Assembly (NCBI GenBank): GCA_002839445.1 | Contig: PGYB01000019.1 | Location: 1 to 64,000, forward strand | DNA: 64,000 nucleotides | Source of the DNA: Candidatus Riflebacteria bacterium HGW-Riflebacteria-1 | Lineage (GTDB): Bacteria; Muiribacteriota; Ozemobacteria; Ozemobacterales; Ozemobacteraceae | Direction of reading: 5' to 3' | In this document: positions 56,582-64,000 of the stretch, in pieces | Position numbering within the stretch: position 1 is the first letter of the stretch | How the letters are laid out: every line of letters starts with the position of its first letter | Notes under the pieces: generated by a model | Databases searched by the model: none | Seen by the model: only the letters and a program-made list of their open reading frames with translations | Told to the model about the DNA's origin: nothing | Position numbers and translations under genes: made by a program

Positions 56582-59500
56582 CTATCTCTGCCCTTTATCT
56601 ATAACTCTCACATCGAGAGCTGTATTTCGTATTTCAAAAACAATGTTGTTGAACGTACGAACGCGGTAAGCTCTGGCGAATGTCGCGACCGGGTTATATG
56701 GATCCTGGTAATAGACCGAGTTGGTCGGCAGTCCGACCGCCTTGTCTCTAACTTCTCCGCTGATACTCCAAGTTTCGCCACTACCACCAGCATCCATGCG
56801 GAAGATGCGGCGATGAACCGGCACACTCACGCTTTCAGCAGTTCCGGCTGGAGCTGGCAGAATTTTCTGCAACTTGAACGAGTCAAGGCTTATCGCCGAA
56901 CTGGCGGTAATATTGTCGATACCGCGCAGATTAAAGGTAATCGGCGAGTCAACCTCGAGTTCCTGCCCGGGCGATTCCTGCAGGCGTGCCAGCAATGGAC
57001 TTATGAGGTTCCCGCTTACGTTGACACTTCCCAGATGCGATGGTGTCGGGCTTCCGCTCCAGATCTGGTTGTCGTTGATAAACACATAACCGGAAAACTC
57101 GCCAAAAAGCTTTGAATCAGGAGCGTATCTCGTCAGCTTATGCTTTTCGTCATGCACTGAAATTACGATATTTGGCCGTTTGGTATCGATCAGCAGAATC
57201 TCGCCAAGTTTAAAGACGGGTGAAGTGGCAATTAAGTTACCACTGGTGTCTTTGATGTTGGTAATGCCAAAGAACAGCGGGTCCATTTCAAGATCGCCCG
57301 ATATGATATCGGTGGTAATGATTTCCAATGGATTCTTACGATGTATAGCCTTGTGTTGCGGCATGCGTTTGGCAAAATCGTTTTTGTCGATCCTGATGCG
57401 ATAAATCGATCCGAAGTTATACGGCTCAACATCTATTCTTACCCCGGCGAGGCTGATCGGGTAACTGGCCAGACTTGAGACCGAATCTGCGGCGGCGGCC
57501 TGGTAAGTAACCACAGCATTTTGATTGCCCAAAGTATGCTTCTTAATTGCCGCCGGGCGCACCCAGTTAAGAAAAGCCATCGGGTTGTTATCAGGAATAG
57601 AAATTACCAGCTGGGCAGGGTTTACCGCTTTGCCATCTACCGTATTGAAGATATAACCAAGGTTTTCGGCATAAAGGAATTTGTGCGAAATCTCTGCCAG
57701 CTCGATCTGAGGTGGCTGCATATCATGCACCAGCACCTTTACCAGGCCGGTAAGCACGATATCTTTACTGCGCGGCTCCGGGTCACCAGGCATGGCGACC
57801 AGATTTCCGAGAGCATCGATCTCCCAGGTAATAGGCACGGTTTCCCAGAGAATCTGGCGCTTCATCGAGCAGCGCATCTCGTAGAGACCAGGATCTGAGG
57901 GTATCTTAAAGGCATCTTGCCACTGATCAGGGCCATCTGCAATCGAGACACCGGTTTTAATGATAAACTTGTCGTCATTTGGCGACGGAAAAACTGGATC
58001 GATCTGTGCAATGCTCTGCTGTTTGCTGGACCCGATCGTTTGCGTCTGGTCAGGTGGCACATAGTAACTGCCGAAGTTCATAGCGGTAGGTTTAAGAATC
58101 CTTGTGCTCCAGTTTGCCTGCACTGAAGGCTCCAGCCAGCGCTTTGTACCTGGTTTCATTCTGGCGTCACCAGGGTGTGGCGGTTCTATACCGCGGATTG
58201 CCTTGACCAGTCCGCTCGCCGGATCCTGGTCGACAACCATCCAGCGCTCTGTTCGCAGTTCATTGCTGAGAAAATAGTCACCAAAGGCCCCGCCCTCGCT
58301 GTTATCCTTATCCACCCACACATTTGCCGACTTTTCGCGTCTGATTTTGAGGTTGGCGACAGTATCCGGGTCCGGGATTGCGCCCTGCACTATTACGTGC
58401 ATTTTAGCGATGGTCGAACCATCTTTGGCAATTCCGCTGTCATAGGCACCGCCTCCCGGGCGCAGAACCGACGACAACGACGCTACTGTCGAACCATAGG
58501 CAAGGGCGTCTGTGTTATACCATTGATAACTGGCAGAGAGCTCAATATCGTATTCTCCATAATCAAATGATGCAAAGATATAGGGCCGATAATAATTGCC
58601 ATCAGTACCACGCTCATATATGAGCTTTCTTATGGGTAATGTCTGACTGGCCGCATCAACAGTCTGGTAAATACGCCAGACATATTTGACACACTCAGTG
58701 TTGTCACTGCCCAGTACACGCAGAGTTGATACAAATCCCCCGTTAAAGCCGTTCGGCACGCCAATTTCTCCAGAATGGCGATCAATACGTCTAAAACGCT
58801 CTTCAACATCTGGATTGGTATGCACGCGCTGATTGATCTTACCGTTGTGCAGAGGATAGTTCTCAACCTCGAACTTGTAAGTCACTGTCGGAGAGAGGTT
58901 ATCTGCGCTTTCTACCAACTTGTAGTCGTAAGAACCGCCATCTTTGTAGGGGCCATTAATGTCGACTTTGGCTATCTTTTCGCCGCTTACATTAGGCGGT
59001 GTTGCTACGTTAACCACTGCCATTTCGGTTCGCGAGGCATTTCCTATCGAAGAATAGACCAGATAGGGATTAGCAAGTTTCTGCCAATTGGTTATGTCAG
59101 TCAGGTCAGAGGTTGGTGTGTAAGGCGAATACTGAATGTTCTGATCATAGAGGCGATAACCGATCAGCAGATTGCCTTCCTCAGACTGAATGCCGCTGAT
59201 ATCTTTCTTGAATACGGTCTTGTAAAGATTCTGCCGGTATTTTACTGTTCCCGGCCTTATCGTGCCAGTCACCGAACCCCATACGACCGAAGAGCGCATC
59301 GGGAAGGTGAAATCAGTGTGGGCATTGGGAACCCTGTTCGTTTTGGTGTAATACAAACTACCGAAACCATCGGTCGCTATGTCGTCAATGTCACTGCCAA
59401 GACCGGAATGAATAACGACCTTCTCGATCTTTTTGGCAGCAAAAGTATCACCTGGCACAATCGGCAAACCTTCGTCACGTTCGACCTGGTAAACACGGCC

Positions 59501-60661
59501 GGTATTTCTGTCGTAGAAAAACACGGTGCCGCCCTTCATATACCACTGGTCAGAAACCGTTGCGCCGCCATAGTTAATAGAAACCGGGTAATTGTAGTAA
59601 GTGCTCAACCAGTTGTCAGCAACGGCTTTTCCCAGCACGTAAACGTAGTCTTCGGCGTTGTTCTTCATCGAAACGCCAATATTAACAGAGTTGGCGTTGA
59701 ACATCGACCCGATTACCGGGTAAGTGGTGTGTCTGACGCCATCAATATCCAGATAGGCATCGGTTGAGCCAATTTTGCGGGCATAAAAATACGACTTCGA
59801 AAACCGGTTGAAGACCATCGCAGTATGCCATTTATCTGCCGGCAACGGCTCGGTGCTGACATCTATGCCGCAACTGTCGAAACAGCCGTTGCGAATATTT
59901 CTGCTGATATCTACCTCAAATGATTCGGCTACCTTAGGGCCGCGCGGCGGCGTGCCAGCACCATCGCCAGGTGCCCAGGTGTGACGATAGTATTCGTGAT
60001 ATAGTCGCTTTTCGACATCGCGAAATATCTTCCAGGATTTGGCATTGTAAACGCGGGGGTAGGTATTCGGATAGGTTTCATGTGCTGTCTGGCTATGAAT
60101 CCAGCTGGTTGCATCTGCCGGCGTTGTACAATGGTACCACTGCCCGGCTGGAATGATCAGCCGCTTGAAACCAGTATCGCCACCGACACTATCATTGATG
60201 ATGCTCCATTTATCGGCAGCATGCAGGTGGCTTTCGCATGGAAAATGGCCAACGCTGCCACCAATTCGGCCTGAGCCGTTAATCTGATGAACACACCTGT
60301 GCCACCAGGCCGCGCCAGTGTAATATCCAGAAGTCTGCTTGTAGTTAACGACTTTTGTCTGTGGCCCGGTGTAATTGACCCAGGGGTTATCTTTCTTCTC
60401 CGAAAAGGTGTTCAGATTCAAATTGAGATTAACGCCGATGCCGTAGGTTAAGCCCGGGTAAAACAGCTTCGTCGGCTGGCCACTTGTGGTGCGATTAACC
60501 TGATAAACACCATCTAACGGGTCTTGAACATAGTTGTCATCAGAAACCAGCAAAAATGCGGTGCCATTGCGCTCATATAGAGGATCCAGAGCATGAACGA
60601 CAGCCGGGCTGCTCATTAACACAAGCACCAGGGCCAGAAAAACCTTGCAAAATTTTCTCAT
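56582..60661 (-). CDS. Large secreted protein of unknown function (1359 aa)
   Basis: This is the largest gene of the window. The start ATG 60661 has a perfect GGAGGT ribosome binding site six bases upstream. The signal peptide covers about residues 1-24 (ending VVHALD). No transmembrane segment follows. The mature protein is rich in aromatic residues and beta-strand-like segments. Residues about 1-330 contain several Cys and His in local clusters (WHRCVHQ, HFPCESHLH, WYHCTTP, NGCFDSCGIDV), suggesting disulfides or a metal site. The middle and C-terminal parts recall repeated beta-sandwich modules, but I cannot assign them. It has no named family known to me. It ends the pilin-like/OmpH-like gene run, so export or surface assembly by those neighbours is inferred. 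Confidence 0.65.
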   Translation of the reverse strand: MRKFCKVFLALVLVLMSSPAVVHALDPLYERNGTAFLLVSDDNYVQDPLDGVYQVNRTTSGQPTKLFYPGLTYGIGVNLNLNLNTFSEKKDNPWVNYTGPQTKVVNYKQTSGYYTGAAWWHRCVHQINGSGRIGGSVGHFPCESHLHAADKWSIINDSVGGDTGFKRLIIPAGQWYHCTTPADATSWIHSQTAHETYPNTYPRVYNAKSWKIFRDVEKRLYHEYYRHTWAPGDGAGTPPRGPKVAESFEVDISRNIRNGCFDSCGIDVSTEPLPADKWHTAMVFNRFSKSYFYARKIGSTDAYLDIDGVRHTTYPVIGSMFNANSVNIGVSMKNNAEDYVYVLGKAVADNWLSTYYNYPVSINYGGATVSDQWYMKGGTVFFYDRNTGRVYQVERDEGLPIVPGDTFAAKKIEKVVIHSGLGSDIDDIATDGFGSLYYTKTNRVPNAHTDFTFPMRSSVVWGSVTGTIRPGTVKYRQNLYKTVFKKDISGIQSEEGNLLIGYRLYDQNIQYSPYTPTSDLTDITNWQKLANPYLVYSSIGNASRTEMAVVNVATPPNVSGEKIAKVDINGPYKDGGSYDYKLVESADNLSPTVTYKFEVENYPLHNGKINQRVHTNPDVEERFRRIDRHSGEIGVPNGFNGGFVSTLRVLGSDNTECVKYVWRIYQTVDAASQTLPIRKLIYERGTDGNYYRPYIFASFDYGEYDIELSASYQWYNTDALAYGSTVASLSSVLRPGGGAYDSGIAKDGSTIAKMHVIVQGAIPDPDTVANLKIRREKSANVWVDKDNSEGGAFGDYFLSNELRTERWMVVDQDPASGLVKAIRGIEPPHPGDARMKPGTKRWLEPSVQANWSTRILKPTAMNFGSYYVPPDQTQTIGSSKQQSIAQIDPVFPSPNDDKFIIKTGVSIADGPDQWQDAFKIPSDPGLYEMRCSMKRQILWETVPITWEIDALGNLVAMPGDPEPRSKDIVLTGLVKVLVHDMQPPQIELAEISHKFLYAENLGYIFNTVDGKAVNPAQLVISIPDNNPMAFLNWVRPAAIKKHTLGNQNAVVTYQAAAADSVSSLASYPISLAGVRIDVEPYNFGSIYRIRIDKNDFAKRMPQHKAIHRKNPLEIITTDIISGDLEMDPLFFGITNIKDTSGNLIATSPVFKLGEILLIDTKRPNIVISVHDEKHKLTRYAPDSKLFGEFSGYVFINDNQIWSGSPTPSHLGSVNVSGNLISPLLARLQESPGQELEVDSPITFNLRGIDNITASSAISLDSFKLQKILPAPAGTAESVSVPVHRRIFRMDAGGSGETWSISGEVRDKAVGLPTNSVYYQDPYNPVATFARAYRVRTFNNIVFEIRNTALDVRVIDKGQR

Positions 60662-60691
60662 GCTAACACCTCCATCTGACGTTCTGTCAGC

Positions 60692-61705
60692 TCAGTTAAT
60701 CCGCATTTCCCTGAGCGCCTGAGCGATTAAACCACGATTGGCCTCGCTGACTTTATATTGAAACAACACATAATTAACAGTTTCGAGAGTTATTGGCACG
60801 CCACCAACGAGAACGCGCGGCACAACGTCGGGCTCGACCAGACGCAGGCCAGAACGCGCCTGAACGCTGCGGCGAAGACTTCCTACGCGATTGCGCAAAA
60901 ACGAGTTGCGCAGCTGCTCGCGATATTCAGGATTGGGTGCATCCTGCGCCGGCGGCTCGGGACTCTCGACCAGCAGCCTTTTGTAAAGCTCCATTTCCTG
61001 GTCGCTGTTACGAGCAAGCTGAGACGAATCGATAGAATGAACGGGCTTATTTGGCGTTGGCCAGCCCATACCAGCGCTGTTCATTACAATCGAGCAGTTC
61101 TTTGAACGCATCACATAGGTTGCCGCGTTCAAAATATCCTGTTGGATGCGGGCAAACTGCTGCTGCGTTTCATCTTTGGTGGTAAATCGGGGAGATTCAA
61201 TCAGCTCCTCGATTTTCTCATACTCAAGCGTAGCCTGATTGAGAGCCTGCTCGGCCACAACGCTTTCACGCTGAAATTTTTCTTCATAGTCTCTTATCTG
61301 GGCACCATAGTCGACGCGAGCCAGTCTTGCCTTGTCTTCGGCTTTTTCAGAGCTGCGCAACTGGTCAAACCGTATAGCCAGAGAGCTTATCGTTGAGTGA
61401 TTACGCTCAAACAAAGTATTCAGAGCTGACCGCTGCCGCTCAACCTTGCTCCTGGCAGAAGCCAGATCCTTTTCGTGGCGAGCCCGCAACGCATTTATCT
61501 CTGCCCCGGCCTTGATCAGCCACGCTTCATAATCCTTTTCGCCTGTAAGCAGAGGTGCTTTTTCAAAGGCACCGCGCTCAAACCGATAATTGCTCATCAT
61601 CGGGTGCAGAATAAACGCGACCGGGTAGTCAATCATGGCAATGTTCTGAGCCAAAGCCGCATTAGCAAGCATGCATAAAAGCAAAAGCAGTCTGGTCACT
61701 CTCAT
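60692..61705 (-). CDS. OmpH/Skp-like exported coiled-coil protein (copy 1)
   Basis: This 337-residue protein has a signal peptide ending ALAQN. The mature start NIAMIDYPVAFILHPMM has the same shape as the start of Skp/OmpH chaperones. It is followed by a long coiled coil (about residues 65-180). The C-terminal 150 residues contain CSIVMNSAGMGWPTPNKP, which looks like the OmpH core strand (usually TIVLDSSG), and then an extra Arg-rich segment not found in Skp. It is a paralogue in layout of the next gene upstream. The start overlaps that gene's stop (ATGA). A periplasmic chaperone or scaffold for the large secreted protein is inferred. Confidence 0.65.
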   Translation of the reverse strand: MRVTRLLLLLCMLANAALAQNIAMIDYPVAFILHPMMSNYRFERGAFEKAPLLTGEKDYEAWLIKAGAEINALRARHEKDLASARSKVERQRSALNTLFERNHSTISSLAIRFDQLRSSEKAEDKARLARVDYGAQIRDYEEKFQRESVVAEQALNQATLEYEKIEELIESPRFTTKDETQQQFARIQQDILNAATYVMRSKNCSIVMNSAGMGWPTPNKPVHSIDSSQLARNSDQEMELYKRLLVESPEPPAQDAPNPEYREQLRNSFLRNRVGSLRRSVQARSGLRLVEPDVVPRVLVGGVPITLETVNYVLFQYKVSEANRGLIAQALREMRIN

Positions 61706-62484
61706 TTTTTCGATGCCCCTCCTTTTCGGGCCGGTTGTGTCAACAGTTTTACTGCATCAGCCGTCAGGTCAACCGAACCAGAAATTGCCGGTAAAAGCAA
61801 GTTTACCTGTGTTCCAAGACGGGGGGTGATCCGGTTAGCAGAAGTTATCCAGCGTTTGAGCCCTGACAGGTCAGTAGCGCCACCGCGAAAATGTGAAGAA
61901 TAGGACTCTTCGATCCAGTCGTCAGATTCACCACCAGGGGGAACAGGCAGCGCCTCATTAAGCACCAGCGTGCAGCCGCGTGCCTGGGCTGCATTGGCAA
62001 TCGCAGCACTGACATCGGCCATAATCTGGACAACCTCTGGCAGCATGGTAGTTTCGATAGTGCGCCCACCAAACTCCATGGCAGCAATGTTGGCTGCAAT
62101 CTCATTGCGCACGCCCTCGATCTCGCTGTCGAGCTTTTCCTTATCTTCCCAGAATTGCTTCTCGGCAGAACTTTTCTTTGCCGCAGAGGCAGAAAGAGTC
62201 TTCTCAAAGCCTGATAATCCAGCCTGCGACTGACTGTTCAACTCTTGCAGGCGGTCTGCCAGCTCCTGCCCACGGTCCTGCAATTTTTTGAGGGAAATCT
62301 GCGCCGAAGGGCCATCGCTGAAGCGATGGGTGCTGAAATCGAATTTGAGCATGCGCGGATGCGCTGCGATAACCTCAACATAGCGAACGGTGCCGATCGT
62401 ATTGGCAAAGACCGGCCCCAAAAGCACAACCAGAAACGTTAACAGCAGAAATCTTGTCAGCACCTTCCCTCGAATAGCTCTCAT
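61702..62484 (-). CDS. OmpH/Skp-like exported coiled-coil protein (copy 2)
   Basis: The start at ATG 62484 overlaps the previous stop codon (ATGA) and gives about 260 residues. A signal segment (about residues 12-28) is followed by IGTVRYVEVIAAHPRMLKFD and a coiled coil (about 55-140), then CTLVLNEALPVPPG, again matching the OmpH core strand. It shares layout with the next gene (60692-61705), so the two are likely diverged duplicates. A longer frame to 62532 would overlap the preceding gene. Function as a periplasmic holdase is inferred from layout only. Confidence 0.65.
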   Translation of the reverse strand: MRAIRGKVLTRFLLLTFLVVLLGPVFANTIGTVRYVEVIAAHPRMLKFDFSTHRFSDGPSAQISLKKLQDRGQELADRLQELNSQSQAGLSGFEKTLSASAAKKSSAEKQFWEDKEKLDSEIEGVRNEIAANIAAMEFGGRTIETTMLPEVVQIMADVSAAIANAAQARGCTLVLNEALPVPPGGESDDWIEESYSSHFRGGATDLSGLKRWITSANRITPRLGTQVNLLLPAISGSVDLTADAVKLLTQPARKGGASKK

Positions 62485-63089
62485 TGCGCTGCTACCACTC
62501 CTTGTGAGAAATCTGCATCTTCTGCCGGCCACGCGAATATCATGCCATGGCGGTCCCAGACACGAAAATGCTTGAACAATACCGGCGGCCAGGCCGAGGT
62601 AAGAGAAAAATTCAGGGTCGAATCAATCTCATCAATGAACTCAATCTTGCCGCCACGACGATAAATCACTATTTTGCCGGTCACCGGCAAAGAAAACTGC
62701 AACACCAACGTCTGCCAGGCTCCTGTCTGCAAACTGTCACGCGAAGCACTGAAAAACATCGGAGGAGTTTGTACAATCGCACGCCCGGCAAGATTATCCC
62801 GCAATTTACCTGCCAGAAACCCAAACGCCGGCAAAAGGGTCCTGAACAGTTGAACGTCGAATTCGCGCAAAAAACCGCCAGAACCGCTCACAGTAGAGCT
62901 TTCCCATGATTCCGGCAGTGACATATCAGACAAAAAAGCGATGTTTGCTGCCAGCAGAAAAATGCCAGGAGAAATGGGGGGAGAGTACAGTAGTGTAAAA
63001 ATTTCTTCCGGTTGAAAGTTTGGATCGCAGGCAGAAAGAAGGCATGGTTGAAATACTATGACCGCTATCAGTAACAGTTTTAAAACCAT
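62481..63089 (-). CDS. Small exported protein of unknown function
   Basis: This 202-residue protein has a hydrophobic signal segment (about residues 3-20) and an early Cys (LLSACDP) that could be a lipoprotein lipobox. The rest has beta-strand-like character, with Trp- and Phe-rich phrases (LTSAWPPVLFKHFRVWDRHG) near the end. No family is recognised. It overlaps the preceding prepilin gene by ten bases and the following OmpH-like gene by four, so it belongs to this operon. Confidence 0.6.
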   Translation of the reverse strand: MVLKLLLIAVIVFQPCLLSACDPNFQPEEIFTLLYSPPISPGIFLLAANIAFLSDMSLPESWESSTVSGSGGFLREFDVQLFRTLLPAFGFLAGKLRDNLAGRAIVQTPPMFFSASRDSLQTGAWQTLVLQFSLPVTGKIVIYRRGGKIEFIDEIDSTLNFSLTSAWPPVLFKHFRVWDRHGMIFAWPAEDADFSQGVVAAQ

Positions 63090-63772
63090 TCGACTGATAC
63101 CCCCCGCAGCAGATTTGCCCGCACTTCCTGCGTAACTCTGGTATCATTATCCTGTCGACGCAAGGTTACCCTGATCAGCAGCTGAATACGATCATCCATC
63201 GTGATCGACTGAATCTCAAGCTGTTCGACATCCCGCAAGGTTCTTGAACCACGCAGGCTTTCCTCTGGAGCCGCGACAAAGTCACCGCCGAGAGGTAACG
63301 CCCAGGCCATCGCCTGGGCCGGCATCAACGATGGATCAACATAAGTGCGCAAACGAAGAATGCCGTTTTCGGCCTCAAGAACTGCCCCAACCCATGTACC
63401 GGGTAACCGTGCAGGGGCAAGCCCTGAATAAAGCGTGCATGGCGTAACGATATTCATGTAGCCAACGACGCCGTTCAGGCCAGACATTGCCAGAACGGCA
63501 TTATTAGCACCTGAATGCAGCTGAACCGGCAGTTGTAAAGGCGGATCGATCACTTCATCACGAAAAACCAGGGCATTGCCGGAAATTTCAAGAACACTGC
63601 GAAACTCTTCGAGAAACAGCTGCGCATCCTTTTGAGCTCTGCTTTTCCAGGAGCCAAGCAGAAAGCTCTGGCTACCAGAGCGATACAGCTGAAAAACTCC
63701 GGCCATAAACAGGCTCAAAATAGACGAAGCTACAAGTATTTCGATGAGCGTGAGACCATTACGCCGCTTCAT
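63080..63772 (-). CDS. Prepilin (PilW/GspJ-like)
   Basis: This 230-residue protein begins MKRRNGLTLIEILVASSILS, a prepilin peptidase signal with Glu at mature position 5. The hydrophobic helix is followed by a soluble domain of about 200 residues with several beta-strand-like stretches. The layout fits PilW/GspJ-type minor pilins. Its start overlaps the preceding partial gene by four bases. Confidence 0.82.
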   Translation of the reverse strand: MKRRNGLTLIEILVASSILSLFMAGVFQLYRSGSQSFLLGSWKSRAQKDAQLFLEEFRSVLEISGNALVFRDEVIDPPLQLPVQLHSGANNAVLAMSGLNGVVGYMNIVTPCTLYSGLAPARLPGTWVGAVLEAENGILRLRTYVDPSLMPAQAMAWALPLGGDFVAAPEESLRGSRTLRDVEQLEIQSITMDDRIQLLIRVTLRRQDNDTRVTQEVRANLLRGVSVEWF

Positions 63773-64000
63773 AATGGCCTCCTGATTGCTTCTATAACAT
63801 GCTCCTGCACCCTGGTAAGAACAACTGTGCCGGTTTCGGAAAGCTGGTTAACGGTCACCTGAATCCTGATGCCATCGGTCTCGTAAAGCTTGTTGGTGAT
63901 CAACTGCATCTGGGTCGAATACTCGTAGCGCTGATTGACCTGATCGGTAAACTCTCCGTTAAGGGTAGTGTCATCGCTGAGATAAGCGCGCATCGCCGCG
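63769..64000 (-). CDS. C-terminal part of a pilin-like protein (cut by window edge)
   Basis: The frame is open to the window edge, so only the C-terminal end is seen; the apparent ATG at 63993 is not necessarily the start. The visible part (about 76 codons) has no hydrophobic N-terminus, which must lie beyond 64000. It overlaps the next prepilin gene by four bases. By position it should be a PilV/GspI-like partner of that prepilin, but the sequence alone does not show this. Confidence 0.5.
   Translation of the reverse strand, partial: AAMRAYLSDDTTLNGEFTDQVNQRYEYSTQMQLITNKLYETDGIRIQVTVNQLSETGTVVLTRVQEHVIEAIRRPL

Noticed and set aside
58775..59767. 330-codon open frame on the plus strand inside the 1359-codon gene
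   Set aside because: The minus-strand gene has a perfect ribosome binding site, a signal peptide and continuous exported-protein character. The antisense frame has none of these.
1..64000. CRISPR arrays, transposases, integrases and prophage genes
   Set aside because: No regularly spaced repeats and no coding sequence with transposase, integrase or phage signatures were seen.

Overview
The window reads as chromosome from an anaerobic, probably diderm bacterium of an uncultured or deep-branching lineage. Four features point that way: a 2-oxoacid:ferredoxin oxidoreductase operon, a V/A-type rotary ATPase operon of the chlamydia/spirochaete/Bacteroidetes layout (E-DUF2764-A-B-D-I-K), several type IV pilin-like (pseudopilin) gene sets, and lipoprotein, AsmA-like and OmpH-like envelope proteins beside sigma-54 regulation. 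Candidatus Riflebacteria/Ozemobacteria would fit, but that is a guess from gene content and not proven by the sequence. No phage, transposase, integrase or CRISPR array was seen.

Layout. 1-690: gene-poor edge with intergenic-repeat-like DNA and a 35-codon gene for a lysine-rich CDGSH-like micro-protein. 689-6642 (minus): rsmE, rsfS, a five-gene oxidoreductase operon (gamma-ferredoxin-alpha-beta-gamma, with two gamma paralogues), a P-loop ATPase and an isochorismatase-fold protein. 6662-13708 (minus): a starch-binding-like protein, then glmM followed by a lipoprotein, three pilin-like proteins, an FG-GAP propeller protein and a TPR protein. 13864-21104 (minus): the rotary ATPase. 21291-24694: two secreted proteins, one with four Ig-like domains and an SLH-like end. 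24752-27862 (minus): PTS IIA, an anti-sigma-like ATPase fold, ndk and an AsmA-like protein. 28320-45788 (minus): a long housekeeping run, ffh-rpsP-khpA-rimM-trmD-rplS-lepB-ylqF-phoH-pgpH-ybeY-corC-DUF502-DUF3048-era, ending in a cyclase-like/HEAT protein and an NtrC-type regulator.

46058-50382: a self-contained transcription unit for an extremely acidic 123-residue protein, a putative DNA-binding protein, two tandem GalT-like proteins, tRNA-Ala(GGC) and a pilin-like protein. 50745-55000 (plus): MetX-like acyltransferase, CoA-transferase, hemerythrin-like protein and a secreted TPR/coiled-coil protein. 55023-64000 (minus): a nucleobase permease and a secretion/surface cluster with two pilin-like proteins, a small exported protein, two OmpH-like proteins and a 1359-residue secreted protein.

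How the parts fit. Ferredoxin-linked oxoacid oxidation and CoA transfer point to fermentative energy metabolism. The rotary ATPase would couple ATP to H+ or Na+. The ffh-to-era block holds translation, ribosome assembly and protein export. Two separate pseudopilin clusters with large exported partners suggest a substantial, poorly characterised surface or secretion apparatus. The least explained elements are the CDGSH-like micro-protein, the hyperacidic protein, the duplicated gamma subunit and the cyclase-like/HEAT protein.
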